NCBI GenBank assembly: GCA_035693615.1
Contig: DASSGH010000051.1
Location: forward strand, 1-64,000
Source of the DNA: VAZQ01 sp035693615
GTDB lineage: Bacteria > Pseudomonadota > Alphaproteobacteria > Rhizobiales > Xanthobacteraceae
Direction of reading: 5' to 3'
DNA: 64,000 nucleotides
The notes below the pieces were generated by a model. It had not been told where the DNA came from. It was given only the letters and a program-made list of their open reading frames with translations, and ran no database searches. Each line of letters opens with the position of its first letter. Position 1 is the first letter of the stretch. The position numbers and the translations under genes were made by a program. Positions 8,742-16,954 of the stretch are shown in pieces.

Positions 8742-9427
8742 TAGGCCGCCTCTCCACGCGCGAGTGCCGCGGCGTTGCGGATGGCGGCGATGTTGGCGCG
8801 ATACTCGTTGGCATTGCCGCCCTTGAACACCGCCGAGCCCGCGACCAGCACGTTGGCGCCGGCGCGTGCCACCATCACCGCGTTGTCGGCGGTGATGCCG
8901 CCGTCGACCTCGATGTCGATCGGTCGGCCCTGGGCGCGCGCGCGCAGCCGCGAGATCTTCTCCGCGGCGGAGCGAATGAAACTTTGCCCGCCGAACCCGG
9001 GATTGACCGACATCACCAGAATAAGATCGGCGAGGTCGATCACCGGCTCGATCGCGCTCTCCGGCGTGCCGGGATTGATCGCGACCCCGGCCTTCTTGCC
9101 GAGGGCACGGATCGCCTGCAACGAGCGGTGCACGTGTGCCCCCGCCTCGACGTGGATCGTGATGCTGTCGGCGCCAGCCTTGGCGAAAGCCTCGAGGTAG
9201 GGATCGCAAGGCGCGATCATCAGGTGCACGTCGAACCATTTCTTGCTGTGCGGGCGCAGCGCCTTCACCACGTCGGGACCGATCGTGATATTGGGCACGA
9301 AATGTCCGTCCATCACGTCGACGTGGATCCAGTCGGCGCCGGCGGCCTCGACCGCGCGCACTTCCTCGCCGAGCTTGGCGAAGTCGGCGGCCAAGATCGA
9401 CGGGGCGATGATGAGCTGCTGCGGCAT
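8741..9427 (-). CDS. rpe: Ribulose-phosphate 3-epimerase
   Basis: A 228-residue TIM-barrel enzyme interconverting ribulose-5-phosphate and xylulose-5-phosphate in the pentose phosphate and Calvin pathways. Motifs seen: IAPSILAADF at the N-terminus, HVDVMDGHFVPN (metal-binding Asp and His), VNPGFGGQSF (phosphate loop) and EVDGGI near the C-terminus. ATG 9427 has a strong GGAGG site; the 19-codon upstream extension to 9484 lacks family similarity. The downstream glutathionyl-hydroquinone reductase overlaps by one base. Confidence 0.96.
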   Translation of the reverse strand: MPQQLIIAPSILAADFAKLGEEVRAVEAAGADWIHVDVMDGHFVPNITIGPDVVKALRPHSKKWFDVHLMIAPCDPYLEAFAKAGADSITIHVEAGAHVHRSLQAIRALGKKAGVAINPGTPESAIEPVIDLADLILVMSVNPGFGGQSFIRSAAEKISRLRARAQGRPIDIEVDGGITADNAVMVARAGANVLVAGSAVFKGGNANEYRANIAAIRNAAALARGEAA

Positions 9428-9619
9428 GTTTTTTCCTCCGCGATGGCGTTCGCCTAACATGGCGCGCCGATAGCGGCAACGCACCCGCAGGTGATTTCAA
9501 GGGGTCAAGCGGACCCTGTCGCCGGCGCGCACCCATATGCTATAGCCGGCAGAGAATTCGTCGGCCGTGGAGCCGCCCGCGTGCGCGCGGGCGGCGCAAT
9601 GTTTGGGAAGGAATAGAGA

Positions 9620-10867
9620 ATGGCGCGCCGCGATGCCATCGTGCTCGGCGCCGGCATTGTCGGCACCTCGATCGCGCTCCACCTCGCCAAGCGCGGCGTC
9701 GGCGTTGCGCTCGTCGATCGCCGCGCGCCGGGCGAAGAGACCTCTTACGGCAATGCCGGCGTGATCGAAGGCAACACCATCTTTCCGCCCGCGTTCCCGT
9801 CCGATCCGATCGCGCTGTTGCGGGTGGCGCTCAAGCGCGCGCCGGAAGCCAATTATCACTTGAGCTTCCTGCCGCAGGTCGCGCCCTGGCTCATGCAATT
9901 TCGCGCCGCCTCGCGGCCGCAGCGGCTGATCGAAACGGCGCACCTGATGCGTCCGCTGTTCGCGCGCGCGCTAGCCGAGCATGAGGCGCTGCTCGCGGAA
10001 GCCGGGGCGACGCGGTTCTTGCGCAAGCAGGGCTGGCTCAAGCTCTATCGCAGCAGCCGCGCATTCGAGGCGCTCAAGCGCGAGCTCGCGCTCGCGCAGG
10101 AGTTCGGCATTCCCTACCGGCCGCTCGATGCGGATGGGGCGCGCGAGCTCGAGCCGAGCCTTGCTCCGGTGTTTCGGCACGCGGTGTACTGGGAACGCGC
10201 GGCGAGCGTGACCAACCCATTGGCCGTGACCCAGGCTTATGCCGCGCGGTTTTGCGCGCTCGGCGGAGTGGTGATGCGCGGTGATGCGCGCCCGCTTCGC
10301 CGCGTCAACGCGCATTGGCGCCTCGAAATGCCCGAGGGACCGATCGATGCCGATCACGCGGTGGTGGCGCTCGGACCCTTTGCTCCCGATGTGCTTCGCC
10401 CGCTCGGCATCGCGCTCCCGCTCGGCCTCAAGCGCGGCTACCACCACCACTACCGCGGCACCGGTAATGCCGCGCTCTCGCGCCCGGTCGTCGATATCGA
10501 AAACGGCTATTGCCTTGCGCCGATGGAGCAGGGCATCCGGCTCACGACCGGCGCCGAGTTCGCCGCGCGCGATGCGCCGCCGACGCCGGTGCAGTTCGAG
10601 CGCTTATTGCCGGCGGCGCGCGGGCTTTTCCCCCTCGGCCCGCCGCTTGAGGCTTCGCCATGGATGGGCAGCCGCCCGTGCTTTCCCGATTCGCGGCCGG
10701 TGATCGGACCCGCGCCGGGACAGCGCGGGCTGTGGCTCGCCTATGGCCACGCCCATTGGGGTTTGACGCTCGGCGCCGCGACCGGGCGCCTTTTGGCAGA
10801 GATGATGAGCGGGGCGACGCCGTTCTGTGATCCTGCGCCCTATGCCGCGGAGCGCTTCCGGCGCTGA
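9620..10867 (+). CDS. FAD-dependent amino acid oxidase/dehydrogenase (DadA-like)
   Basis: A 415-residue flavoprotein of the DAO family (PF01266). The Rossmann motif VLGAGIVGTSIALHLAKRG at residues 8-26 binds FAD. GEETSYGNAGVIEGN (about 38-52) and the C-terminal GLWLAYGHAHWGLTLGAATG are typical of D-amino acid dehydrogenase DadA-like enzymes, which oxidise D-amino or imino acids to oxo acids. No transporter or racemase is adjacent, so the substrate is open. It is transcribed alone, divergent from rpe. Family call strong; exact substrate not determinable. Confidence 0.88.
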   Translation: MARRDAIVLGAGIVGTSIALHLAKRGVGVALVDRRAPGEETSYGNAGVIEGNTIFPPAFPSDPIALLRVALKRAPEANYHLSFLPQVAPWLMQFRAASRPQRLIETAHLMRPLFARALAEHEALLAEAGATRFLRKQGWLKLYRSSRAFEALKRELALAQEFGIPYRPLDADGARELEPSLAPVFRHAVYWERAASVTNPLAVTQAYAARFCALGGVVMRGDARPLRRVNAHWRLEMPEGPIDADHAVVALGPFAPDVLRPLGIALPLGLKRGYHHHYRGTGNAALSRPVVDIENGYCLAPMEQGIRLTTGAEFAARDAPPTPVQFERLLPAARGLFPLGPPLEASPWMGSRPCFPDSRPVIGPAPGQRGLWLAYGHAHWGLTLGAATGRLLAEMMSGATPFCDPAPYAAERFRR

Positions 10868-11014
10868 TGCCGCAGTGGCTGGCACATGCCTTGCTACGAC
10901 TGCGGGCGTGCGATGAAAAGAAACTGCCGGGCCAAATCACTGTGAGGTGCCGCACACTCGGGGAAAACGCCCAGGGAGCATAATTGCTGCGTTCTCCAAC
11001 GGATGGAGGCACCT

Positions 11015-11176
11015 ATGCCGCCCAAGTCGCTGCGCTACCTGCCGACGCGAAGCAAGCCAGCTACGCCGGCCCTCGATTTGCTCCTGAAAATCGGCACGGC
11101 GCTGTTGATGACGTTTGCCGCAACCCTCGTTCTCGTCCATGCCGAGATCTTGGCCCGAGCGCCAATGATGTTCTGA
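11015..11176 (+). CDS. Small single-pass membrane protein, 53 residues
   Basis: ATG 11015 is preceded by GGAGG at 11005-11009 with 5-base spacing, one of the best ribosome sites in this region. The frame encodes a basic N-terminus (MPPKSLRYLPTRSKP) followed by one hydrophobic helix (LLMTFAATLVLVHAEIL) and ends at TGA 11174-11176. I do not recognise the family. The basic head plus helix suggests an inner-membrane peptide with its N-terminus in the cytoplasm. A competing longer frame across the same bases (10984-11301) lacks hydrophobic organisation and a ribosome site. Confidence 0.5.
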   Translation: MPPKSLRYLPTRSKPATPALDLLLKIGTALLMTFAATLVLVHAEILARAPMMF

Positions 11177-11485
11177 TCTTGAGGCGCGCGTCGAAATGCG
11201 TTGACGCCTCATGCGGTTCGTCTGTGCCATCGCATTGGACTGACTTGCGTTTCGGCTCGGGATTTGCGCCGGCTTTCCCCGGCCGGAAGGATGTCTCCTA
11301 GCCATTCTCGCCATCCGCAAAAAAGCTGTTGACTCGTGTAACGAGAATCTTTCAGAAAAGCGTATTCACCGAAAATACGTCGGAAGCCCGGGCGGTTCGC
11401 CGCGCCGGGTTTTATGTTGTGCGGACGCGAGCGCGCCCGCGCGCAGCGCGTTGTTTCGGCCCACCACGAGAAGGAAACACAAGCT
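11177..11485. other. Intergenic stretch with short dyads ahead of the DUF5681 gene
   Basis: No convincing gene is seen. A TTGACT box occurs around 11330 with the small dyad TCGT..ACGA just after it. CGTATT..AATACG forms another dyad further downstream, before 11400. These could belong to a promoter region for the DUF5681 gene at 11486, but no good -10 box could be fixed. An open frame of about 105 codons crossing part of this stretch has Arg/Ser-rich, shadow-like composition. Confidence 0.35.
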
Positions 11486-11920
11486 ATGCAATTTCAAAAA
11501 GGCGAAAGCGGAAATCCCGCCGGCCGGCCGCGCGGATCGCGCAATCGCACGACGATCCTCATGCAGGATTTACTGGCGGGGCGTGCCGAGGCGATCGGCC
11601 AAAAACTGATCGAGTTGGCGGAGAACGGCGACATCGCCGCAATTCGCATCTGCATGGAGCGGCTTGCGCCTGCGGGAAAAGACGAACCGGTCGACATCGG
11701 CTTGCCGCCGATCGAAAAGCCGTCTGACAGCGTTGCCGCGGCGCAAGCGATCGTGACCGCTGTTGCGGCCGGCGATCTCACCGCGACCGAGGCGGCCGGC
11801 TTGGCGAAGGTGGTCGATACCTACGTGCGTGCGGTTGAGACGAAAGGGTTCGACGAGCGTCTGACCAAACTCGAAAACCGGCCGCCGCGCCTGCCGCTCA
11901 ATCACAACAACTGCATCTGA
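11486..11920 (+). CDS. DUF5681 domain protein
   Basis: A 144-residue protein starting MQFQKGESGNPAGRPRGSRN, the hallmark of DUF5681, a domain common in phage, plasmid and rhizobial accessory genes and suspected to bind nucleic acid. The body is helical (LLAGRAEAIGQKLIELAENG; VAAAQAIVTAVAAGDLTATEAAGL). The C-terminus (KGFDERLTKLENR) could form a short coiled coil. The start at 11486 follows AAGGA; a 24-codon upstream extension is not family-like. It is followed 10 bp later by another small gene, suggesting a two-gene unit. No phage structural gene is nearby. Function unknown. Confidence 0.82.
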   Translation: MQFQKGESGNPAGRPRGSRNRTTILMQDLLAGRAEAIGQKLIELAENGDIAAIRICMERLAPAGKDEPVDIGLPPIEKPSDSVAAAQAIVTAVAAGDLTATEAAGLAKVVDTYVRAVETKGFDERLTKLENRPPRLPLNHNNCI

Positions 11921-11930
11921 GGAGGGAAAG

Positions 11931-12131
11931 ATGAGGCATCGACCATCCAACCGGTTACACCAACTGGAAACCAATCCGAACTCCGCGCCCCGACGTTATC
12001 CGCTGTGGGTCGACGAGCGCGACACGCCCGCCGACATCGAAGCCAAACGCGAGGGCGCGATCGCGGCCGGGTTGGCGTGCGCGGACGATCAATTCGTATT
12101 GGTTCGCTGGAAACGCAGGGACGGAAGCTGA
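11931..12131 (+). CDS. Small basic protein downstream of DUF5681 gene
   Basis: A 66-residue protein with ATG 11931 and a strong GGAGGG site (11921-11926). The N-terminus is basic and Pro/Asn-rich, followed by YPLWVDERDTPADIEAKREG and an ending FVLVRWKRRDGS. It is probably co-expressed with the DUF5681 protein 10 bp upstream and may act with it. I do not recognise the family by name. Ribosome site, spacing and non-shadow composition support a real gene. Confidence 0.62.
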   Translation: MRHRPSNRLHQLETNPNSAPRRYPLWVDERDTPADIEAKREGAIAAGLACADDQFVLVRWKRRDGS

Positions 12132-12242
12132 TGGTTGCGACGCAGGGGGCCGCATGAGGACCTGCGGTTGTAGAAACATGGCGCCCGGCGGGGCGCCCTG
12201 TAACCGGCCTGTTCTTTACAGGGAAGCGTGCAACTAAAAGGT

Positions 12243-12264
12243 GCGGCGCCCGAAGGGGCGCCGC
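12243..12264 (-). terminator. Rho-independent terminator of the deacetylase gene
   Basis: GCGGCGCCC at 12243-12251 pairs with GGGCGCCGC at 12256-12264 around a GAAG loop. Read on the minus strand the stem is followed by ACCTTTTAG, a short T-run, 40 bases beyond the deacetylase stop. A second GC-rich dyad (GGCGCCC..GGGGCGCC) lies just beyond, near 12181-12200. Confidence 0.65.
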
Positions 12265-12304
12265 CGGACCAAGCTTAAAGCTCTCGCCGATTCGCCGCGC
12301 GCTG

Positions 12305-13396
12305 CTACTCCGCGATCGTGCGCACGACGCTCGAGGTCGGCCGCGCATCGCCGCCGCCCGGACCCTTCACCAGCTTGAGGACCTGCTCGTCATACTCGGG
12401 CAGCGTCTGCAGCGCGAACTTCGGCTTCATGAAGACGACCTTGTAGCCGCCGGCCTTGAGATCGTTGAGCAGATCCATGGCCGCTTCGGCGGTGGCATGC
12501 TGGAAGTCGTGCATCAGCACGATGCCTTTGCCGTGCTTCTTCAGCTTCGCCATGATCGATTGCCGCACCTGCTCGGGCTTGCGCATCTTGAAGTCGAAGG
12601 AGTCCATGTCGGTCGAGAAGATCGCGATGTTACGCTTGCCGAGATAGTCGACGAGCTCCTGCGGCTGACGCAGCGCCGGGAAGCGGAAATAGGGCGCGGT
12701 CGGCGCGCCGACGGCCCAACGCACCGCGCTGATGCCCTTCTCGATCTCGTCTTTGGGGTCGTAGTCTACGGCCTGGACCTTGCCGTTGATCAGGCACTTC
12801 CCCTTGGTCTTCGACAGATCCTGGTGACACCAAGTGTGCGAGCCGACGGCATGGCCTGCGGCGGCGACCTGCTTGAGGATGCCGGGCTCGTAGGTGGCGT
12901 GTGTGCCGATCGGGAAGAAAATCGCCTTGGTGCAGTGCGCCTGGAGCGCGGCGAGCACCGCCGGCGTGTTCTTCGGCCACGGGCCATCGTCGAAGGTGAG
13001 CACGACTTCGCCTTCGCGCAGGAAGTCGTGGCTCTTGAAATGCTCGAAGCCGAAGCCAGGGCCGCCGGTCGTATCGATCTCAACCACGCGCGAGACGCCG
13101 AGCGCGTTTGGGTTGCTGCAGGAGGAGGCCATGGCGGCAGGGAGCGGCGGCGATGCCGACGCGGCTGGCGCTGGCGAAGCTTGGGCAAACGCAGCCGGCG
13201 ACTCGGCGGCCGCAGCGGGGGTCGTGGCCACACTCTCCATACTGGTCACGACCGGGCCCGGGGCTCGTTCCTCGGTGGGGGCCGCGGCCTGGGCTGGCGC
13301 GGACGCCGGAAGGGGGCCCTTTTTCCAGAAAATCGCCCCAAACACCGCCACGCACAGCACGATTGCCAGCGTGGACGCTATCGCTGCCAGACGCAT
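12305..13396 (-). CDS. Polysaccharide deacetylase (NodB homology domain), membrane-anchored
   Basis: A 363-residue protein. The N-terminal helix (MRLAAIASTLAIVLCVAVFG) acts as a signal anchor, followed by an Ala/Pro-rich linker to about residue 90. The NodB domain starts near 120: motif 1 TFDDGPW has D136/D137, and motif 2 GSHTWCH has metal ligands H187 and H191. Such enzymes remove acetyl groups from chitooligosaccharide, peptidoglycan or other cell-surface sugars. ATG 13396 has a GGAGG site; an 11-codon extension upstream was rejected. It has its own terminator. Family secure; substrate inferred only as an envelope polysaccharide. Confidence 0.93.
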   Translation of the reverse strand: MRLAAIASTLAIVLCVAVFGAIFWKKGPLPASAPAQAAAPTEERAPGPVVTSMESVATTPAAAAESPAAFAQASPAPAASASPPLPAAMASSCSNPNALGVSRVVEIDTTGGPGFGFEHFKSHDFLREGEVVLTFDDGPWPKNTPAVLAALQAHCTKAIFFPIGTHATYEPGILKQVAAAGHAVGSHTWCHQDLSKTKGKCLINGKVQAVDYDPKDEIEKGISAVRWAVGAPTAPYFRFPALRQPQELVDYLGKRNIAIFSTDMDSFDFKMRKPEQVRQSIMAKLKKHGKGIVLMHDFQHATAEAAMDLLNDLKAGGYKVVFMKPKFALQTLPEYDEQVLKLVKGPGGGDARPTSSVVRTIAE

Positions 13397-13685
13397 GTCC
13401 GACCTCCAAATTGGGGCGCCGAAGCCCACCCTATGTCATGGACCGAAGTTTCAGCCCCCCACCCTTAATCCAAGCTTAAGTGGCCAATTCGAGGCGAAGT
13501 CAACAAAACTGCGCGACCATTCGGGGCGAAGCGGGCCCCCAATTGCCTCGCAGAGACCGATGATTGGGGGCGGGGCAGGGCAGGCGGGTGCCCCGAGTGC
13601 TTAGCCCATAAGCATCGGCAGTGGTTCAAGGATTTCGGCTCACGCCGCCAGCGCGGCTCGGCCGGGATGACAATACCATCCCGTG

Positions 13686-14675
13686 TCACGTGCCGTGGCG
13701 CTCGCGCCAACTCGGCGGGCAGCCGGGCAGCGATTTGGCCTCGAATACGCCCCGTGCGACGGCCCGCGCCAGCGTGTTCGCCGCCACCGCCCCAAGCTCG
13801 GTGAGCTCGTTGACCGCGTCGGCGAGCCGCCGGCGGCCGGTCGCGGCCGCGAACACCGTGTCGCCGTCGAGCGTGGTGTGGGCGGGGTAGATCGCGCGGG
13901 CAAGCCCGTCCTGCGCGATGACGGCGAGCTCCTTCGCCTGCGCCTTGCTCAAATCCGCGTCGGTCGCGACGATGGCGATCGAGGTATTCTCGCCCGGGCG
14001 GCCTTTCGCCACCGGCGTGAGCGCGGCGGGCGGTATCGTGCGGGGAAAACCGAGCCCGCCGAACTCGCCATCGACCTCGAAGGGCGCCGCCCAGAAGTGC
14101 GGGCCGGCGCCAACATTGGCGCTTCCGCAGGCATTGACCGCGACCAACGCGCCGACCGTGTGCCCGTCGCGCGTCACGGCGGAGGCGGAGCCCACTCCGC
14201 CCTTGAGGTTGATCGTGGTGGCGCCGAAGCCGGCGCCCGCGGTGCCGAGCGGGAAACTCTTGCCGGCACGCGCGGCGGCGCTGTAGCCGAGGTCGCGGTA
14301 GGGCGCAAAGCGGCCCCAGTTCTTGTCGCCGCCGTTGAGGAGGTCAAACAGCGAGGCGCCGGAAACCAGCGGCACGCGGACGTCGCCGATGGCAAAGCCG
14401 CGCCCGCGCTCGCGCAGGAAAGCCTGAGCGCCGGCGCCCGCGTCCAAGCCGAACGCCGAGCCGCCGGAAAGCACCACGGCGTCGATGCGCTCGGCAGTGC
14501 GGTGTGGCTCGAGCAGGTCGGTCTCCCGCGTGGCGGGTGCGCCGCCGCGCACGTCGACGGCGACGACGGCGGGCTCCTCAAAGATGATGACGCTCACCCC
14601 CGAGGCGAGGCGGGGATCATCGGCGTGTCCGACCAGGACGCCCGCTACGTCGGTGATGAGATTGCGCCGTGCCAT
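13686..14675 (-). CDS. P1 family peptidase (DmpA/NylC type, self-cleaving)
   Basis: A 329-residue N-terminal-nucleophile hydrolase of peptidase family S58. The family is made as one chain and self-cleaves before a Thr or Ser. Here GENTSIAIVATDADLSK puts the likely scissile bond between N230 and T231. Glycine-rich motifs VVLSGGSAFGLDAGAG (about 68-83) and NLKGGVGSAS (about 156-165) also match. Known members cleave N-terminal residues from peptides or nylon oligomers. It is divergent from ccdA. Family is secure; the physiological substrate is unknown. Confidence 0.92.
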   Translation of the reverse strand: MARRNLITDVAGVLVGHADDPRLASGVSVIIFEEPAVVAVDVRGGAPATRETDLLEPHRTAERIDAVVLSGGSAFGLDAGAGAQAFLRERGRGFAIGDVRVPLVSGASLFDLLNGGDKNWGRFAPYRDLGYSAAARAGKSFPLGTAGAGFGATTINLKGGVGSASAVTRDGHTVGALVAVNACGSANVGAGPHFWAAPFEVDGEFGGLGFPRTIPPAALTPVAKGRPGENTSIAIVATDADLSKAQAKELAVIAQDGLARAIYPAHTTLDGDTVFAAATGRRRLADAVNELTELGAVAANTLARAVARGVFEAKSLPGCPPSWRERHGT

Positions 14676-14803
14676 GTGCCTCGCCTCGCCGGCGCGACGT
14701 TAGCCACTGCCGGCGTTGAGAGCCAGATCACCGCTCGATCACATCGGGGCGAGAGGGGAATTGACGGCTTGCGCGAGGATGCAAATGCACCGCATGAAGG
14801 CGC

Positions 14804-15538
14804 ATGGGCGCCGACGTCACCATCCTGGCCGCGCTGTTGGCCGGCCTCGTGAGCTTTCTGTCTCCGTGCGTGCTGCCGCTGGTGCCGCCCTATCTTGTCT
14901 TTCTCGCCGGCACCTCGCTCGAGCGGTTGGCGGAAGCGGAGCCGCCGCCGCAGGTCCGGCGCGACACGGTGATCGCCGCCGTGCTGTTCGTGCTGGGCTT
15001 TTCCACCATCTTCGTGGCGCTCGGCGCCAGCGCAAGCGTGGTCGGCGCGCTGATGCGCTATTATTCGAACGAGCTGGCCGTCGTCGCCGGCATTGCCATC
15101 ATCGTCATGGGCCTGCACTTTTTGGGAGTGACTCCGATCGCGCTCCTCCACCGGCAGGCGCGCATTCACGTGGCCAAGCCCGTCGGGCTTTGGGGCGCCT
15201 ATGTGATGGGGCTTGCCTTCGCGCTCGGCTGGACGCCGTGTATCGGCCCGATCCTCGCGGCCATTCTCGCGGTCGCAGCATCGAAGGCGACCGTGGCCAA
15301 GGGGGCGGGGCTGCTTGCCATCTACTCGCTCGGGCTCGGCGTGCCGTTCATCATCGCGGCGTTCGCGGTCGAGCCGTTTGCGGCGTTTCTCGCGCGCTTT
15401 CGCGCTCACCTCGCCCACGTCGAGCGGGTGATGGGCGGATTGCTCGTGCTTACCGGGATCGCCTTTCTCGCCGGCGTTTTCACCCAGCTCAACAGCTGGT
15501 TAATCGAGACTTTCCCGGCGCTGCAAAGCATCGGCTGA
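14804..15538 (+). CDS. ccdA: Cytochrome c biogenesis protein CcdA
   Basis: A 244-residue, six-helix inner-membrane protein that passes electrons from cytoplasmic thioredoxin to periplasmic thiol-disulfide proteins needed for cytochrome c maturation. The redox cysteines are C22 in SPCVLP at the end of helix 1 and C146 in TPCIGP in helix 4, in the pseudo-symmetric arrangement of the family. The start MGADVTILAALLAGLVSF is short and family-like. It is transcribed alone; its end faces the liv operon convergently across a repeat and a terminator. Confidence 0.95.
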   Translation: MGADVTILAALLAGLVSFLSPCVLPLVPPYLVFLAGTSLERLAEAEPPPQVRRDTVIAAVLFVLGFSTIFVALGASASVVGALMRYYSNELAVVAGIAIIVMGLHFLGVTPIALLHRQARIHVAKPVGLWGAYVMGLAFALGWTPCIGPILAAILAVAASKATVAKGAGLLAIYSLGLGVPFIIAAFAVEPFAAFLARFRAHLAHVERVMGGLLVLTGIAFLAGVFTQLNSWLIETFPALQSIG

Positions 15539-15566
15539 GTGTGCGTAGCGGCAGTTGCCATCGATC

Positions 15567-15655
15567 GTCATGCGCGGGCTTGACCCGCGCATCCATCTCT
15601 TTCGCAAGAAGCTTTACGATAATGGATGGATTGCCGGGTCAAGCCCGGCAATGAC
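15567..15655. repeat. Palindromic doublet repeat (GTCAT...ATGAC type)
   Basis: An 89-bp element begins GTCATGCGCGGGCTTGACC and ends with GCCCGGCAATGAC. The left half holds the hairpin GCGCGGG-CTTGA-CCCGCGC, the right half holds TGCCGGG-TCAA-GCCCGGCA, and the halves are inverted to each other around ATCCAT..ATGGAT. This kind of intergenic repeat is very common in Bradyrhizobium relatives. It lies between the convergent ccdA and livK genes. Confidence 0.8.
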
Positions 15656-15696
15656 TACGGATATAGATCGGTGCCGGTGATCGCTGGCGTAAGAAA

Positions 15697-15723
15697 AAGC
15701 CCGCCTCGGGATGAGGTGGGCTT
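15697..15723 (-). terminator. Rho-independent terminator of the liv operon
   Basis: Read on the minus strand, AAGCCCACCTC, a five-base loop and GAGGCGGGCTT form an 11-bp stem with one mismatch, followed by TTTCTTACG so that the stem runs into a T-rich tail. It lies 25 bases after the stop of the receptor gene at 15748. Confidence 0.85.
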
Positions 15724-15747
15724 CACGCATCAAGCTCGATGCAGCAG

Positions 15748-16866
15748 TCACTCGATCTCGGTGTAGGTGATCTTGCCGCTGGGGTCCTTCTTCCAGACGT
15801 AGACGGTGTAATCGATGCGGGTCACGTCACCCTTCTTGTCGTAGGACAATTGCCCGATCACGGTGTTGAACTTCTGGCCGGACTTGATTTGGGCCGCAAC
15901 CTTCTTGGGATCGAGCGATTTCGCCGCCTCGGCGGCCTGTTTGATCACCTGCACTGCGGCGTAGCTGTAGAGCGTGTAGGCCTGCGGCTCGAAATTCTTG
16001 GCGCGGAATTTGGCGACGATGTCCTTCGCTTCCTGCCGCTTTCGCGCATCTGGGCCGAACGTCATCAGCGTGCCCTCGGCGCCTGGGCCGGCGATCGCCG
16101 CGAACTCCTCGTCGGCGATGCCGTCGGCTCCCATGAACGGCGCCTTGACGCCCTGGGCGCGCAGCTGCCGCAGGATCAAGCCGCCGGTGTCGTGCAGCCC
16201 GCCCCAATAGATGAGGTCGGCGTTCGACGCCTTGACCTTGGATACGAGCGCCGAGAAATCCTTGTCGTCCTTGTTGACGCCTTCAAACATCACTTCCTTG
16301 ACGCCCTTGGCGTTGAGGTTCTTGCGCGTCTCCTCGGCGAGGCCCTGCCCGTAGGTCGTCTTGTCGTGCACGATGGCGACCTTCTTGCCCTTGAAATTCT
16401 TGGCAATGTAATCGCCCGCGACCGCGCCCTGCTGGTCGTCGCGGCCGCAGGTGCGGAAGATGTTCCACATGTTGCGCTCGGTCACCTTGGGATTGGTGGC
16501 CGCGGGCGTGATCACGAGCATGCCGTTCTCCTGGTAGACCTCGGAGGCCGGGATGGTGACGCCCGAATTGAAGTGCCCAACGACGAATTTGACGCCGTCG
16601 CCGACGAACTTGTTGGCGACCGAGACGCCTTCCTTCGGATCGGCGCGGTCGTCGCCGACGAAAACCTGGATCTTCTGTCCGAGAATGCCGCCGGCGGCGT
16701 TGATGTCCTCGACCGCCTGCTCGACGCCGTTCTTGAGCTGCGCGCCGAACGCGGCGCTGCCGCCGGTGATCGGTCCGGCGACGCCCAACTTGATTTGCGC
16801 CGAAGCGTGATCCGCAAAAGCAAGGCCAAGACCGAGGGCGAGGCTGAGCGTGAGCCATTGTCTCAT
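15748..16866 (-). CDS. livK: Branched-chain amino acid ABC transporter substrate-binding protein
   Basis: A 372-residue periplasmic receptor of the LivJ/LivK family (PF13458). The signal peptide MRQWLTLSLALGLGLAFADHASA precedes QIKLGVAGPITGGSAAFG, the usual first strand. VFVGDDRADPKEGVSVANKF and VVGHFNSGVTIPAS form the ligand cleft region. It binds leucine-type or related amino acids and docks on the LivHM permease encoded upstream. ATG 16866 was chosen over a 54-codon upstream extension. It is the last gene of the minus-strand liv operon and has its own terminator. Confidence 0.95.
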   Translation of the reverse strand: MRQWLTLSLALGLGLAFADHASAQIKLGVAGPITGGSAAFGAQLKNGVEQAVEDINAAGGILGQKIQVFVGDDRADPKEGVSVANKFVGDGVKFVVGHFNSGVTIPASEVYQENGMLVITPAATNPKVTERNMWNIFRTCGRDDQQGAVAGDYIAKNFKGKKVAIVHDKTTYGQGLAEETRKNLNAKGVKEVMFEGVNKDDKDFSALVSKVKASNADLIYWGGLHDTGGLILRQLRAQGVKAPFMGADGIADEEFAAIAGPGAEGTLMTFGPDARKRQEAKDIVAKFRAKNFEPQAYTLYSYAAVQVIKQAAEAAKSLDPKKVAAQIKSGQKFNTVIGQLSYDKKGDVTRIDYTVYVWKKDPSGKITYTEIE

Positions 16867-16954
16867 AGTGTCCACCTCTGGATGAAAACGCAGGTTGAGC
16901 GCGTTTCGTTTCTCGCGCCCCGTGACGCGATTCAACCCGCAAATCGCGGAAATG

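Noticed and set aside
7764..9536. A 590-residue fused protein covering rpe and the glutathionyl-hydroquinone reductase
   Set aside because: The first half is the antiframe of rpe, Arg-rich and unlike any protein; the reductase begins at GTG 8741.
10984..11301. A 105-codon frame overlapping the small membrane protein
   Set aside because: No ribosome site and Arg/Ser-rich composition; the 53-codon frame at 11015 has an ideal ribosome site and a hydrophobic helix.
13535..13571. Hairpin GCCCCCAAT...ATTGGGGGC downstream of the P1 peptidase gene
   Set aside because: The 9-bp stem has a long 19-base loop and no T-run, and lies over 100 bp from the stop. It is not convincing as a terminator.
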